58,209 nucleotides of DNA from an uncultured Treponema sp. (GCA_946615905.1 CAMOIE010000020.1:1-58209); one strand, 5' to 3'. Counted from the first letter of the stretch, positions 42,495-51,334 are shown. The notes: generated from the sequence alone by a model not told the origin. Numbers and translations are program-made.

Positions 42495-43640
42495 ATGAAA
42501 CTATTATTTGCATCTGACTCTTTCAAGGGGACAATCACAAGCGAAGAGTCTGCGGCCATGCTCAAAAAAGCGGCCGAGGAAGTTTTTGGCGATGTTGACT
42601 GCTCGGGCATTCCGGTTGCTGACGGAGGCGAGGGAACGACTGACGCCGTAATCGCCGCTTCAAAGGGCGAGAAAATCTCGGTGAAAGTCCACGGCCCCCT
42701 TATGGAGGAAGTGACCGCATATTACGGAAAGCTCGACTCAAAGCGGGCGGTTATGGAGATGGCGGTTGCTTCCGGACTGCCCATGGTTCCTGACGAGAAG
42801 AGGAACCCGCTCAACACAACGACTTACGGAACCGGCGAGATGATTTTGGACGCCCTCAAAAAAGGATTCACTGATATTTCAATCGCAATCGGCGGTTCAG
42901 CCACAAATGACGGCGGAATGGGCGCAATGGCCGCCCTTGGCGTGAAATTCCTAGACAAGGAAGGAAAAGAACTTGAGGGGCGCGGCTCTGACTTGGAAAA
43001 AGTCGCCTCAATCGATGCAAGCGGAATCTATTCCGGTGTAAAAAACGCGAGATTTACTGTAATGTGCGACGTTACGAACCCGCTTTGCGGCAAGGACGGG
43101 GCTACATGGACTTTCGGAAGGCAGAAAGGGGCTGACGAGGCCATGCAGGAGCGTCTTGAGAAGGGAATGTGCAACTACCGGGACGTGATTATAAAGACTT
43201 TCGGGGTGAACCCGGACGAAATAAAAGGCTCCGGGGCTGCCGGAGGACTTGGAGCTGCGCTTCTGGTCTTTTTGCACGGCGAGCTAAAATCTGGAATTGA
43301 GACAGTCCTTGATCTGGTTGATTTTGACTCAAGGCTCCAGGGGGTCGATTTGGTCGTGACCGGCGAGGGAAGGACTGACTGGCAGTCATGCTTTGGAAAA
43401 GTCGTTCAGGGAGTTGGCGACCGCTGCAAAAAGCACAATGTTCCTGCCGTGGCCCTTGTAGGCTCTATGGGAAAGGACGCGGACAAGATTTTTGACCACG
43501 GAATCTGCTCGATGATGCCGACAGTCGTGGACACAATCCCGCTGGCCGAGGCACTTGCCCACGCAAAAGAAGCCTATCAAGAATCTGCGGTGAGGCTTTT
43601 CAGGTTTATAAAAACCGGAATGGGAGTTCAAAGAAAATAA
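42495..43640 (+). CDS. Glycerate kinase (GlxK/GarK family)
   Basis: A 381-residue enzyme that phosphorylates glycerate with ATP. The N-terminus is MKLLFASDSFKGTITSEE; the phosphate-binding segments IPVADGGEGTTDA, AIGGSATNDGGMGA and GSGAAGGLGAALL are intact, and DLVVTGEGRTDWQS lies near residue 290. It follows the GntP permease in the same direction with a terminator between them. The pair would import glycerate and feed it to glycolysis. Confidence 0.93.
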   Translation: MKLLFASDSFKGTITSEESAAMLKKAAEEVFGDVDCSGIPVADGGEGTTDAVIAASKGEKISVKVHGPLMEEVTAYYGKLDSKRAVMEMAVASGLPMVPDEKRNPLNTTTYGTGEMILDALKKGFTDISIAIGGSATNDGGMGAMAALGVKFLDKEGKELEGRGSDLEKVASIDASGIYSGVKNARFTVMCDVTNPLCGKDGATWTFGRQKGADEAMQERLEKGMCNYRDVIIKTFGVNPDEIKGSGAAGGLGAALLVFLHGELKSGIETVLDLVDFDSRLQGVDLVVTGEGRTDWQSCFGKVVQGVGDRCKKHNVPAVALVGSMGKDADKIFDHGICSMMPTVVDTIPLAEALAHAKEAYQESAVRLFRFIKTGMGVQRK

Positions 43641-43676
43641 CATACATTTTGCTTCCGTTTTAAATATTCTCAAATG

Positions 43677-43720
43677 CCCATTGTGGACTGAAATTTCACT
43701 TTCTGCTACAATGGGTTTTT
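43677..43720 (+). terminator. Hairpin and T-run overlapping the pyrG promoter region
   Basis: CCCATTGT (43677-43684) pairs with ACAATGGG (43708-43715) and is followed by five T. The right arm includes TACAAT (43707-43712), a plausible -10 for pyrG. The same bases may therefore end glycerate kinase transcription and start pyrG transcription. Confidence 0.45.
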
Positions 43721-43747
43721 GTTAATCAAGAGATTTCGGGGTTCAAA

Positions 43748-45358
43748 ATGGCTAAAGTTACAAAGTACATTTTTATCACTGGCGGCGTCGTCTCAGGACT
43801 GGGAAAAGGAATTGCGGCGGCTTCAATCGGACTGATTTTAAAGTCCAGAGGCCTTAAAGTCGTAAACCAAAAATTCGACCCTTATCTCAACATCGATCCA
43901 GGCACGATGAACCCCTTCCAGCACGGCGAGGTTTTCGTCACGGACGACGGAGCGGAAACCGACCTCGACCTTGGCCATTACGAACGTTTCACCGACGCTA
44001 CATTGAGCCAGTCCTCAAACACGACAAGCGGCCGCGTCTACATGACGGTCTTGCAGCGTGAGCGCGAGGGCGGCTACAACGGCGGAACAGTCCAGGTCAT
44101 TCCCAACATCACCGAGGAAATCCTGCGCCGTATGCTCCTTTCCACAAAGGAAACCGGGGCTGACGTAATCATCACGGAAATCGGCGGAACAGTCGGCGAC
44201 ATCGAGTCCCTCCCCTTCATCGAGGCAATCCGCCAGATAAAATATCAAGTCGGCGAGGAAAACTGCTGCTATATTCACCTGACACTTGTTCCCTACATGC
44301 AGAAGGCTGATGAAATCAAGACAAAACCGACCCAGCACTCTGTAAAAGAACTCCAGGAACTTGGAATCCAGCCAAATATTCTCATGCTGCGCTCAGACAT
44401 CACGATTGACAGAACTACGCGCGAAAAGCTCGCCCTATTCTGCAACGTTGACGCTGACTGCGTAATCCAGAACACCACTGCCCGCTCAATCTACGAAGTT
44501 CCACTTCAGCTTGAGAGCGAACACATCGGAGATGCGGTTTGCAAGGTTCTTGGCTTGAAAACTCCGCCCACTGAACTCACAGAATGGACAAAAATGGTCG
44601 AAGTCTTCCATAATCCAAAGACCCACGTGAAAATCGCCCTGGTCGGAAAATACGTCGACCTGCATGACGCATATCTTTCAGTCGTTGAGTCCCTTGTCCA
44701 CGGCGGAATCGCAAACGAGGCCGGAGTGGAGATTGACTGGGTTGATGCGGAAGACCTCAAGGACGACGCAAGCACGGAAGCAAGGCTCAAGGAAGCGGAC
44801 GGAATCATCGTTCCAGGAGGATTCGGCACTCGCGGAGTCGAGGGAATGGTCTTGGCGGCAAAATACGCCCGCACCCACAAAGTCCCCTATTTCGGAATCT
44901 GCCTCGGAATGCAGATTATTGTGATTGAGTACGCCCGCAACGTCCTCGGCTGGACTGACGCGCATTCAACAGAGATGAACAAGGACACAAGCCACCCTGT
45001 GATTGACCTGATGCCAGACCAGAACGGAAAGATTCTCGGCGGAACCCTCCGCCTCGGTAAATTTGAATGCACTGTGACTCCGGGAACCCTGACAGAAAAA
45101 GCCTACCAGACATCCACAATCTGGGAGCGTCACCGCCACCGCTACGAGTTCAACAACAAGTACCGCGAGGACCTCAAAAAGGCCGGTCTGATTATTGCAG
45201 GAGTAAACCCTGAGCGCGATTTGGTCGAGATTGTCGAGGTTCCAGATCATCCTTGGATGGTCGGCGGTCAGTTCCACCCGGAATTCAAGAGCCGCCCCAA
45301 CAAGGCAGGTCCCCTCTTCCGCGACTTCATCAAGGCAAGCGTAGAAAACCGCAAATAA
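43748..45358 (+). CDS. pyrG: CTP synthase
   Basis: A 536-residue enzyme making CTP from UTP, ATP and glutamine. The synthetase domain starts [20 protein letters not shown] and contains [20 protein letters not shown]. The glutaminase domain (about 290-535) has the nucleophile loop GICLGMQ near 380 and the HPE of FHPEFKSRP near 510. Length and motifs are normal and all catalytic regions are present. Confidence 0.97.
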   Translation: MAKVTKYIFITGGVVSGLGKGIAAASIGLILKSRGLKVVNQKFDPYLNIDPGTMNPFQHGEVFVTDDGAETDLDLGHYERFTDATLSQSSNTTSGRVYMTVLQREREGGYNGGTVQVIPNITEEILRRMLLSTKETGADVIITEIGGTVGDIESLPFIEAIRQIKYQVGEENCCYIHLTLVPYMQKADEIKTKPTQHSVKELQELGIQPNILMLRSDITIDRTTREKLALFCNVDADCVIQNTTARSIYEVPLQLESEHIGDAVCKVLGLKTPPTELTEWTKMVEVFHNPKTHVKIALVGKYVDLHDAYLSVVESLVHGGIANEAGVEIDWVDAEDLKDDASTEARLKEADGIIVPGGFGTRGVEGMVLAAKYARTHKVPYFGICLGMQIIVIEYARNVLGWTDAHSTEMNKDTSHPVIDLMPDQNGKILGGTLRLGKFECTVTPGTLTEKAYQTSTIWERHRHRYEFNNKYREDLKKAGLIIAGVNPERDLVEIVEVPDHPWMVGGQFHPEFKSRPNKAGPLFRDFIKASVENRK

Positions 45359-45373
45359 AAGATAAAAATCTTG

Positions 45374-45403
45374 AACGGCTCCAAATATGGGGTCGTTTTT
45401 TTT
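45374..45403 (+). terminator. pyrG terminator
   Basis: AACGGCTCC (45374-45382) pairs with GGGGTCGTT (45389-45397) with two wobbles around AAATAT, followed by a run of eight T. It lies 15 bases after pyrG. Confidence 0.75.
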
Positions 45404-45524
45404 ATTCGGCTGAAATTCACGCTATTTTAAATCCTGTAGATAGAATTAAATTTCTGTTTTCGCGATGAAAAAAACTTGTTATCAGACCTTCCAGCCCCTT
45501 ATTTTGAGGGCAAATTATTGACTA

Positions 45525-45576
45525 AAGGAGCCTTCTAATTTAAATTTCTTTATGCGCGCTGCGCAAGGAAATAGTC
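45525..45576 (+). promoter_or_regulatory. Ribosome site separated from its start codon by a hairpin
   Basis: AAAGGAG (about 45524-45530) is nearly 50 bases before the ATG at 45577. Between them lie AATTTAAATTT and a hairpin ATTTCTTTATGCGC-GCT-GCGCAAGGAAAT with a partly mismatched stem. Folding would bring the ribosome site near the ATG, or an element has been inserted between them. Confidence 0.4.
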
Positions 45577-45852
45577 ATGTTCAATTTAAATGAATTAGAA
45601 AACTCGTTTCAGGGGAGTGGATTCTCGTACGATGACGAGTACGATGATGATTCGTCTTTCGATGCAGAGGACGATTTCGATTCTGACAATTCATTAGATG
45701 ATTTTGAGGATGACGACTTTTACGAAGAAAGTCTCGATGATCAGGACGATGAGCCGGACTATCTGGCAGAAGACGCTTATGATGATCATGAGCCGGAGGA
45801 CGGTTTTGACGACGCATTCTCCGACTTGGGCGGCAACGACTACGATGACTAA
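45577..45852 (+). CDS. Highly acidic low-complexity protein
   Basis: A 91-residue protein dominated by Asp, Glu, Ser, Phe and Tyr (DDEYDDDSSFDAEDDFDSD, FEDDDFYEESLDDQDDEPDY), with an extremely low predicted pI and no Lys or Arg. A short N-terminal helix (FNLNELENSF) precedes the acidic part. No family is recognised. Such composition occurs in DNA mimics, histone-like binding partners and metal or cation binders. It has its own leader and terminator, so it is probably a real gene. Confidence 0.6.
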   Translation: MFNLNELENSFQGSGFSYDDEYDDDSSFDAEDDFDSDNSLDDFEDDDFYEESLDDQDDEPDYLAEDAYDDHEPEDGFDDAFSDLGGNDYDD

Positions 45853-45890
45853 ATAAAGTCAGTCCAACGAATACAAAATAAAAACGAAAA

Positions 45891-45918
45891 AACGCGGACT
45901 TTTGCCCGCGTTTTTTTT
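45891..45918. terminator. Bidirectional terminator between the acidic protein and rsfS
   Basis: AACGCGG (45891-45897) pairs with CCGCGTT (45906-45912). A-rich sequence lies on the left and eight T on the right, so it can act for both the plus-strand gene and the minus-strand rsfS operon. Confidence 0.75.
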
Positions 45919-45928
45919 GCACCCACTA

Positions 45929-46279
45929 CTATTTTATGACTTTTCCATTGTGCCAGAGTTTTTCTAGCTCATAGAAGTTGCGGGCATCGTTTGTCATCAG
46001 GTGGATTACGACCGGGCCGTAGTCCAAGAGGTTCCAGTCATCACCAGACTGAGACTTGTTGAAAGTCTTGTGCTCCTCCAAGTCATTAGCCTTGGTGTAC
46101 TCCTTCACCTGGCGGGCAATACCCTGCCACTGAGCTGACGAAGTCACTGTCGCAATGACAAAATAGTCAGTCCACGAATTCAACTCAGAAACATCGATTA
46201 CAGTGACTCCCTCGCCTTTTCCGTCCTCGACAATCTGTGCAATTTCAAGAGCCTGCTCTTTTACAGTCTTCTCACTCAT
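45929..46279 (-). CDS. rsfS: Ribosomal silencing factor RsfS
   Basis: A 116-residue protein of the RsfS/Iojap family, which binds L14 and blocks subunit joining under starvation. Family motifs are visible: VTVIDVSELNSWTDYFVIAT, the following W-x-G-IARQVKEY, and WNLLDYGPVVIHLM. Length is typical. It is last in the operon with LCP, yqeK and nadD, a common arrangement. Confidence 0.94.
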   Translation of the reverse strand: MSEKTVKEQALEIAQIVEDGKGEGVTVIDVSELNSWTDYFVIATVTSSAQWQGIARQVKEYTKANDLEEHKTFNKSQSGDDWNLLDYGPVVIHLMTNDARNFYELEKLWHNGKVIK

Positions 46280-46287
46280 ATTCTACC

Positions 46288-47484
46288 TCACTTAACATAG
46301 CGGCCGTCAAAATCCTTTCCAAGAATAATTGTAAAGTCGACGTTGGCCGCAGAATCCTGTCCGGCCGATTCAGGCTGAACAGTTTCTTCTTCAATATTCT
46401 TACAGTGAATAAAATCAGCCAGAGTCTTGGCAATCTCGGCATTACCGATATGGTTGATTATCACAGTTTTTTCATAGTCATTCTTTTCCGCATTGTGGAA
46501 ACTCAAAACATCATAACCGGCAGACTGGAGCAGGGCCGCCGTGTTTCTCGCCAAACCTTGTACTGAAGTTCCGTTCTGAATCTCAAGCACATAAATGCGG
46601 CTGACATTTTCATTATCCATCGTAATCAATGAAGTCGTAACCTGTTTCACAACATCTTTAATCAGCTGACCGTCATAAAAGGGGAAAAGCAAAACCTTGC
46701 CGTCAACCACGCGGTTGGTTCCGGTGATTTCCTGGGGGGCAAGGCGGTCAGCGTCAACCTGACTGATTTCCTTTACCAAATTGTAGAGGTCATCAGAAGC
46801 TATATTCGCATCGATATATTTCGCATATTTACTGAAAGCACTTTTATTTAAAATCTGACTTGATCTTTCGTTGAGGGCACCCAAAAAGGCGACCATGACG
46901 TTCTGCCGCCTGTCGTTGATTTCTCCGCTGCCCTCATCGCTACGGCTGTAAGTCAGGTAAGTCTTGATCTTGTCGCCGTCAAGAGTGACCGCCCCGCTAG
47001 GAAGCAGCCATCTAGTATCCTCATTTTTGACATCAACCGGCGAAGGGACAAAAACCTTTATTCCGCCCAGCATGTCAGTCAGGACTGAAAAATCATCCAG
47101 ATTCAACTTCACGTAAAAAGGAATTGTCTGGCCGACAAGCTTCTCCACCTCGCTCTTATAGACATCAATGCCCTTTTCCGCGTAAATCGCGTCAATCCGG
47201 TCAACGCGGCCAAGTGAATCAAAAATTGCGCCTGTGTTTCCCAAAATGTTAATCAGAGCCCCCCGCTTTGAAAGCGGATAGTAAATAAAGAGGTCGGTAA
47301 AAAGCAGCTGGTTGTTGTTTTCCATCACAAAAAGCGTCTTGATTACCTGATCGTTCTTAAGGTTCTGGTCAACCTCGTCCACACGGAGGGAAAGAGCCAG
47401 AAAAGCCGCAACGACGAGCAAAATCACGAGAATCAAAATCAGGAAAATTCCGCCCTGCTGACGGCGGTCAAAACGCTTTTTCAT
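46288..47484 (-). CDS. LytR-CpsA-Psr (LCP) family protein with LytR_C domain
   Basis: A 398-residue membrane-anchored protein. A membrane helix lies at about 12-34. The LCP domain at about 70-220 has YAEKGIDVYKSEVEKLVGQ, LGGIKVFV, the TYLTYSRSDEGSGEINDRR block and RQNVMVAFL with conserved Arg residues. A LytR_C domain lies at about 300-390 (VLEIQNGTSVQGLARNTA). LCP enzymes attach polymers to the envelope; the acceptor in a spirochaete is not clear. It sits directly after yqeK and 8 bases before rsfS. Confidence 0.85.
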   Translation of the reverse strand: MKKRFDRRQQGGIFLILILVILLVVAAFLALSLRVDEVDQNLKNDQVIKTLFVMENNNQLLFTDLFIYYPLSKRGALINILGNTGAIFDSLGRVDRIDAIYAEKGIDVYKSEVEKLVGQTIPFYVKLNLDDFSVLTDMLGGIKVFVPSPVDVKNEDTRWLLPSGAVTLDGDKIKTYLTYSRSDEGSGEINDRRQNVMVAFLGALNERSSQILNKSAFSKYAKYIDANIASDDLYNLVKEISQVDADRLAPQEITGTNRVVDGKVLLFPFYDGQLIKDVVKQVTTSLITMDNENVSRIYVLEIQNGTSVQGLARNTAALLQSAGYDVLSFHNAEKNDYEKTVIINHIGNAEIAKTLADFIHCKNIEEETVQPESAGQDSAANVDFTIILGKDFDGRYVK

Positions 47485-48081
47485 TTAATTTTTCTCCAAG
47501 TTAAGGGCTTCTTTCAGCTTGTCACGGAATGCAAATGAAACATCCGCAACAGTCTTGCCGTTTTTGTTCAGATAATCAATATTCTCCTCAACAACGGCCA
47601 AAGTCAGCCCCGCCAGTGATTTTGAAAAAAGGCCCGCCCTGTACTCTTCAGTTGACTGCGGCCGCCCCGGCTCTATTTTGTCCGCGGCAAAGATAATCAT
47701 TCCGAGCCTTCCTGCCTCAAAAGAGCCGAAAGTGTGGTTCGCGACCGCAAGAAGGATTTCATCATCGTCAATTTTGAATTCTTCTTTCAATGTGACTGCG
47801 GCTGCCCTTCCGTGCAAAAGAGCGGGCTTTTCCGCCTCGATTCCGATAATTGGATTTCCGTCCTTTTTGGCAAGGGCAATCATCTCGTCATCAGAAAAAT
47901 CCTTGCAGATGTCGTGTCCTATTCCGGCTAGATAGGCCTTGTCAGCGTCATAACCGTACAAGTCAGCCATTTTTCTCGCAGTCTGGGCCACGCGGACAGA
48001 ATGCTCATAGCGGGAGGGCTTCACGTGGGCTTTCGCAAAGGCATCAACGCTGCAAATCAAATCAGTAATCTTTGAATCCAT
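47485..48081 (-). CDS. yqeK: HD-domain hydrolase YqeK
   Basis: A 198-residue HD phosphohydrolase. Ligand motifs are RYEHSVRVAQTARK near 26, GIGHDICKDF near 57, LLHGRAAA near 87 and FAADKIEPGRP near 130. Characterised YqeK proteins cleave diadenosine tetraphosphate symmetrically. The ATG at 48081 (MDSKI) lies inside the end of nadD (20-base overlap), which suggests translational coupling. Confidence 0.88.
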   Translation of the reverse strand: MDSKITDLICSVDAFAKAHVKPSRYEHSVRVAQTARKMADLYGYDADKAYLAGIGHDICKDFSDDEMIALAKKDGNPIIGIEAEKPALLHGRAAAVTLKEEFKIDDDEILLAVANHTFGSFEAGRLGMIIFAADKIEPGRPQSTEEYRAGLFSKSLAGLTLAVVEENIDYLNKNGKTVADVSFAFRDKLKEALNLEKN

Positions 48082-48724
48082 AGAGTTTATGTTCCTTAAT
48101 ATACTCAAAAACGCCCTCGTTTACAAGGTAACGCCAGCCCCGCCCCATCGCGACCGCCTCCCGTATTCCTGTCGAGGAGATGTCCACCTGGGGGTTTTCG
48201 ATTTTTCTGCACGGAAAGGGAAAATCCGAAAGTTTTTCCCGGCAGAAAGGATTATCTTCGTCATGGCTGTAGACTCCCACAGCCCGGTTGGCAAAACGCT
48301 CGTCCTCCTGCCTTTCAGGCCTGACTGCAAGGATTATGTCGCATTTTTTGGCAAGCTCCCCGGCGTGATTCCACTTGTCAAAGTCAGAAGCCAAGTCCCC
48401 GCCGAAAATCAAGCCGAGTTTTCCCTCAAGCTGACCTGCGTATTTTCTCTCCAAAAAACAAGCCGTGTCCCAGGTGTAGGAAATTCCGCCCCGGTCAATC
48501 TCGCAAGTCTCAGCCTCAAAACGGGGGTCTCCGGCACAGGCGGCACGAACCATCTCAAGCCTGTCTTGGGCAGTGGCGGCATCCGCCATTTCCTTATGGG
48601 GAGGCGTAAAAACCGGGACAAAAAGAATTTTGTCGTAGCCCAGGTTCTTGCAAACCCAGTCTGCCAAAATCAAATGCCCTATGTGAATCGGGTTAAAAGA
48701 GCCGCCCAAAAAAGCAATTTTCAT
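48062..48724 (-). CDS. nadD: Nicotinate-nucleotide adenylyltransferase
   Basis: A 220-residue enzyme making deamido-NAD. The nucleotidyltransferase signature GGSFNPIHIGHLILAD is at the N-terminus. VPVFTPPHKEMA near 37-48 is typical of NadD, and the C-terminal ISSTGIREAVAMGRG replaces the usual ISST-x-IR signature. It lies 29 bases after obgE. Confidence 0.93.
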   Translation of the reverse strand: MKIAFLGGSFNPIHIGHLILADWVCKNLGYDKILFVPVFTPPHKEMADAATAQDRLEMVRAACAGDPRFEAETCEIDRGGISYTWDTACFLERKYAGQLEGKLGLIFGGDLASDFDKWNHAGELAKKCDIILAVRPERQEDERFANRAVGVYSHDEDNPFCREKLSDFPFPCRKIENPQVDISSTGIREAVAMGRGWRYLVNEGVFEYIKEHKLYGFKDY

Positions 48725-48753
48725 CGGATTTTTCCATCCTCCACCGCCAAAGC

Positions 48754-49902
48754 CTATCTCTCGCTTCCGGGTTCCTGAACTTCCATGTCCTCGTCAACCG
48801 AGCGTCCGGCCAAAAACGATGACTTGATTTCAGACGAATCCGAGGTGATTCCAGCGGCGGCGGCAGTCTTTGCCCCTTCCCCGTCCATCTTTGAGACAAG
48901 CTCCATAATCGCAGACTTCACGCTCTTGAATCCAGAGTTTGTCGCGACAGAAATCGGAATCACGGTCGCAGACTTGTCAGACTTTCTGAGCTGTCTGGCG
49001 ATTTTCTCCGCGTTCTCAGCCGCCCCCTCAAGGTCAATTTTATTCAAAAGAATAATCCTAGGCTTTTTGGCAAGCTCCGCAGAATAATTCTCAAGCTCTG
49101 CTGAAAGTTTCTCGTATGCGGTAAAACAGCCAGTTCCTTCAGTCTCGTCAGAGCAGTCAATCATAAAAATCAAGCCTGCAGTGCGGGAAATGTGCTTCAA
49201 AAAATCGATTCCAAGTCCCTTTCCCTCTGCCGCCCCTTCGATGATTCCGGGAATGTCGGCGATAATCACGTCACGCTCCTCGTCCCCACGCAAAACACCC
49301 AAGTTCGGGATTTTCGTTGTGAAGGGGTATGGCGCGATTTTCGGCCTTGCGTTCGTGAAGGCAGAAAGCAGAGATGATTTTCCGGCGTTCGGGAATCCTA
49401 CAAGACCTATGTCCGCCATGACGCTCAGTTCGAGCAAAAGTTTCCGGTATTCGCCTGGCTGTCCCTTGTTTGCGAATTTCGGTGCCTGGTTGGTCGATGA
49501 CTTGAAGTGGACGTTTCCCCAGCCGCCGTTTCCACCTTTCAAAAAGACGAATTCCTCGTCCTCGCTCTGGGTGGTGAAATCCTTGATTAACTCGCGGGTC
49601 TCAGCGTCGCGTACGGCAGTTCCCGGAGGAAGCTCTATAACGATGTCCTCTCCGTCCTTTCCAAAACGGTTCCAGCCCTGTCCGTCGCCTCCGTTCTGGG
49701 CTTTGAAAAATCTCTTGAAGCGTAATTTTGCCAGCGTGCGGACGTTTCTCTTGACTTTGAAAATCACAGAGCCGCCTTTTCCGCCGTCTCCACCGTTGGG
49801 GCCTCCGCGCGGGATGTATTTTTCGCGCCTGAATGCCACGCATCCGTTTCCGCCTTTTCCTGACCAGACCTCAATTATCGCTTCGTCTGCAAATTGATTC
49901 AT
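48754..49902 (-). CDS. obgE: GTPase ObgE/CgtA
   Basis: A 382-residue ribosome-assembly GTPase. The glycine-rich Obg domain (about 1-158) begins FADEAIIEVWSGKGGNGCV and includes RREKYIPRGGPNGGDGG. The G domain (about 160-335) has GFPNAGKSSLL, DIPGIIEGAAEGKGLG and NKID. A short acidic tail follows; no OCT domain is seen. It normally lies next to rpmA, but here a terminator and a repeat region separate them. Confidence 0.96.
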   Translation of the reverse strand: MNQFADEAIIEVWSGKGGNGCVAFRREKYIPRGGPNGGDGGKGGSVIFKVKRNVRTLAKLRFKRFFKAQNGGDGQGWNRFGKDGEDIVIELPPGTAVRDAETRELIKDFTTQSEDEEFVFLKGGNGGWGNVHFKSSTNQAPKFANKGQPGEYRKLLLELSVMADIGLVGFPNAGKSSLLSAFTNARPKIAPYPFTTKIPNLGVLRGDEERDVIIADIPGIIEGAAEGKGLGIDFLKHISRTAGLIFMIDCSDETEGTGCFTAYEKLSAELENYSAELAKKPRIILLNKIDLEGAAENAEKIARQLRKSDKSATVIPISVATNSGFKSVKSAIMELVSKMDGEGAKTAAAAGITSDSSEIKSSFLAGRSVDEDMEVQEPGSER

Positions 49903-49914
49903 AAATTCTCCATT

Positions 49915-50150
49915 TTCGGGCGTTCCCCTTCGGGTCGCTATGTCCGGGGTTCCGCTCTCGCTCCATTCACTGACGTGAACGGCTACGCCGCCCCTACCAG
50001 CGCTAACGTAATTCTAAATAGTAATACTATCGCCCTGACGGTCTTGCGGGGGCAAGACCGAGACTCGCTAAAATCGCTCATTAAATCGCGATTTTCCGGC
50101 TTTGGAAAAGCCGTCGCTCCCTACCAGCGCTAACGGCGGGTTGCTGTCGT
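49915..50150 (-). repeat. Hairpin-rich intergenic repeat, copy 3 (minus orientation)
   Basis: This fills the gap between obgE and rpmA. It contains CGCTCCATTC (49969-49978), a perfect 8-bp hairpin GGTCTTGC-GGGG-GCAAGACC (50040-50059), the linker CGAGACTCG (50059-50067), and GGCTTTGGAAAAGCCG. The linker and GAATGGAGCG (minus strand) tie it to the copies at 20-340, 4215-4445 and 7862-7955. No gene is seen. Confidence 0.6.
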
Positions 50151-50176
50151 CATCCATGGCGGCATAAAGCTGTATA

Positions 50177-50222
50177 AAAAAATAAAGCCCGGAGTCAGAA
50201 AATAAATCTGAGATCCGGGCTT
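50177..50222 (-). terminator. Terminator of the rplU-prp-rpmA operon
   Basis: AAGCCCGGA (50185-50193) pairs with TCCGGGCTT (50214-50222), with an inner stem TCAGA/TCTGA (50195-50199/50207-50211). Minus-strand T-rich sequence follows. It lies about 38 bases after rpmA and separates it from obgE. Confidence 0.75.
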
Positions 50223-50259
50223 GCATTTTCATTTCCGAATACAACCTAAAAAGTTTGTA

Positions 50260-50520
50260 TTATGCGTTTGCTGCAGGTGTTACAGTGACAAACTTTCTGT
50301 TCTTGCGCTCAACGAAAGAAACAACACCGTCAGCAGTTGCAAAGAGGCTGTCATCTCCAGCTTTCTTTACATTGTTGCCGGGGAACATTTTTGTTCCGCG
50401 CTGTTTAACGATGATTGAACCAGCTGTAACAGTTTCTCCACCGTATCTTTTTACACCAAGGTGTTTCGGATTTGAATCACGGCCGTTTTTCGCGCCGCTG
50501 CCGCCCTTACTGCGTCCCAT
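50260..50520 (-). CDS. rpmA: 50S ribosomal protein L27
   Basis: An 86-residue L27 starting [19 protein letters not shown], the form without an N-terminal extension, so its tail can reach the peptidyl transferase centre directly. GGAGG upstream fixes the start. The neighbouring prp gene encodes the protease that in Firmicutes removes an L27 extension ending in FFA, which is absent here. Confidence 0.97.
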   Translation of the reverse strand: MGRSKGGSGAKNGRDSNPKHLGVKRYGGETVTAGSIIVKQRGTKMFPGNNVKKAGDDSLFATADGVVSFVERKNRKFVTVTPAANA

Positions 50521-50532
50521 ATTAAGCCTCCG

Positions 50533-50874
50533 CTAATTTGCTATTTCTTCCCGCAGAATCACATGTTCCGGATATTCTTTTTGAAGCGAAGCGATTCCCT
50601 CCGCTATAAAATCCGCAGCAGTGATTAACCGTTCTTCCGTATCGGAATCACTTTTTGTAACTTCCACGCTGAATGCGAGATTTCCGCGGGAAGCTGTGTC
50701 CGCCTTGTAAGCAACGCCCTCTGTCTTGGAAAGCACCTGCATTGCGGTTCTCAACAGAACAGTAACCGCAGCGCAAACGATGTCGTTCCCCTTGGAAGCA
50801 AATCCGGCGTGTCCTTCGGCCCCGAAAGCCTTGAACTCACCATTTTTGCCCCTTAAAAGCGTCACCGCCGTCAT
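50533..50874 (-). CDS. prp: Ribosomal-processing cysteine protease Prp (YsxB family)
   Basis: A 113-residue protein between rplU and rpmA. The catalytic dyad is visible: H22 in EGHAGFASKGND and C34 in DIVCAAVTVLL. In Staphylococcus aureus Prp cuts the L27 N-terminal extension; the L27 here has no such extension, so the role may differ. The start lies three bases after rplU. Confidence 0.88.
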   Translation of the reverse strand: MTAVTLLRGKNGEFKAFGAEGHAGFASKGNDIVCAAVTVLLRTAMQVLSKTEGVAYKADTASRGNLAFSVEVTKSDSDTEERLITAADFIAEGIASLQKEYPEHVILREEIAN

Positions 50875-50877
50875 AGC

Positions 50878-51192
50878 TTATGCTAAAACGATGTCCTTTA
50901 CGCGAACGTTTGTGTATTCTTCGCGGTGGCCGATAAAGCGGTGGTAGTCCTTCTTTGCCTTGTATTTGAAGACGAGAACTTTCTTGTCACGGAAGTTTTC
51001 CTCAACTTCAACAGTGACTTTTGCACCCTTAACATAGGGAGTACCAACGCTGATTTTGTCTCCGTCGCTTACGAGAAGAACTGAATCAATGTCGATTTTC
51101 TTGCCTTTTTCTTCTCCGGTCTTGTCAACCTGAATAAGGGCGTCTTTCTCAGCTTTGTACTGCTTTCCCTTGTATTCAAAAATTGCGTACAT
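50878..51192 (-). CDS. rplU: 50S ribosomal protein L21
   Basis: A 104-residue L21 beginning MYAIFEYKGKQYK, with VGTPYVKGAKVTVEV in the middle and YKAKKDYHRFIGHREEYTNV near the end. AGAGGTTG about five bases upstream sets the start; a longer upstream reading frame is not needed. It is first gene of the L21-Prp-L27 operon. Confidence 0.96.
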   Translation of the reverse strand: MYAIFEYKGKQYKAEKDALIQVDKTGEEKGKKIDIDSVLLVSDGDKISVGTPYVKGAKVTVEVEENFRDKKVLVFKYKAKKDYHRFIGHREEYTNVRVKDIVLA

Positions 51193-51265
51193 ATTACAAC
51201 CTCTACAAAATTTGCCATCAGAGGGTAACGGGTTCTCTTCAGGCTCCACGAAATATGAGTACAAA

Positions 51266-51295
51266 ATAGTATCAAATTTACGCGGTCTTAGTCAA
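51266..51295 (-). promoter_or_regulatory. Promoter of the rplU operon
   Basis: Minus strand TTGACT (51295-51290), an 18-bp spacer and TACTAT (51271-51266), giving a leader of about 67 bases before rplU. It lies just after gltX ends. Confidence 0.55.
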
Positions 51296-51334
51296 CATCA
51301 AAAGCCTGCACAAGAAATAATTTTCAATGCAGAT

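Noticed and set aside
43677..43747. pyrG attenuator of the Bacillus type (reiterative G addition)
   Set aside because: The bases after the -10 do not begin with the required GGGC-like start at the expected distance, and the hairpin overlaps the -10 itself.
45581..45922. Arg/His-rich minus-strand protein opposite the acidic gene
   Set aside because: It is the antisense shadow of the Asp/Glu-rich frame, and its end would lie inside the bidirectional terminator.
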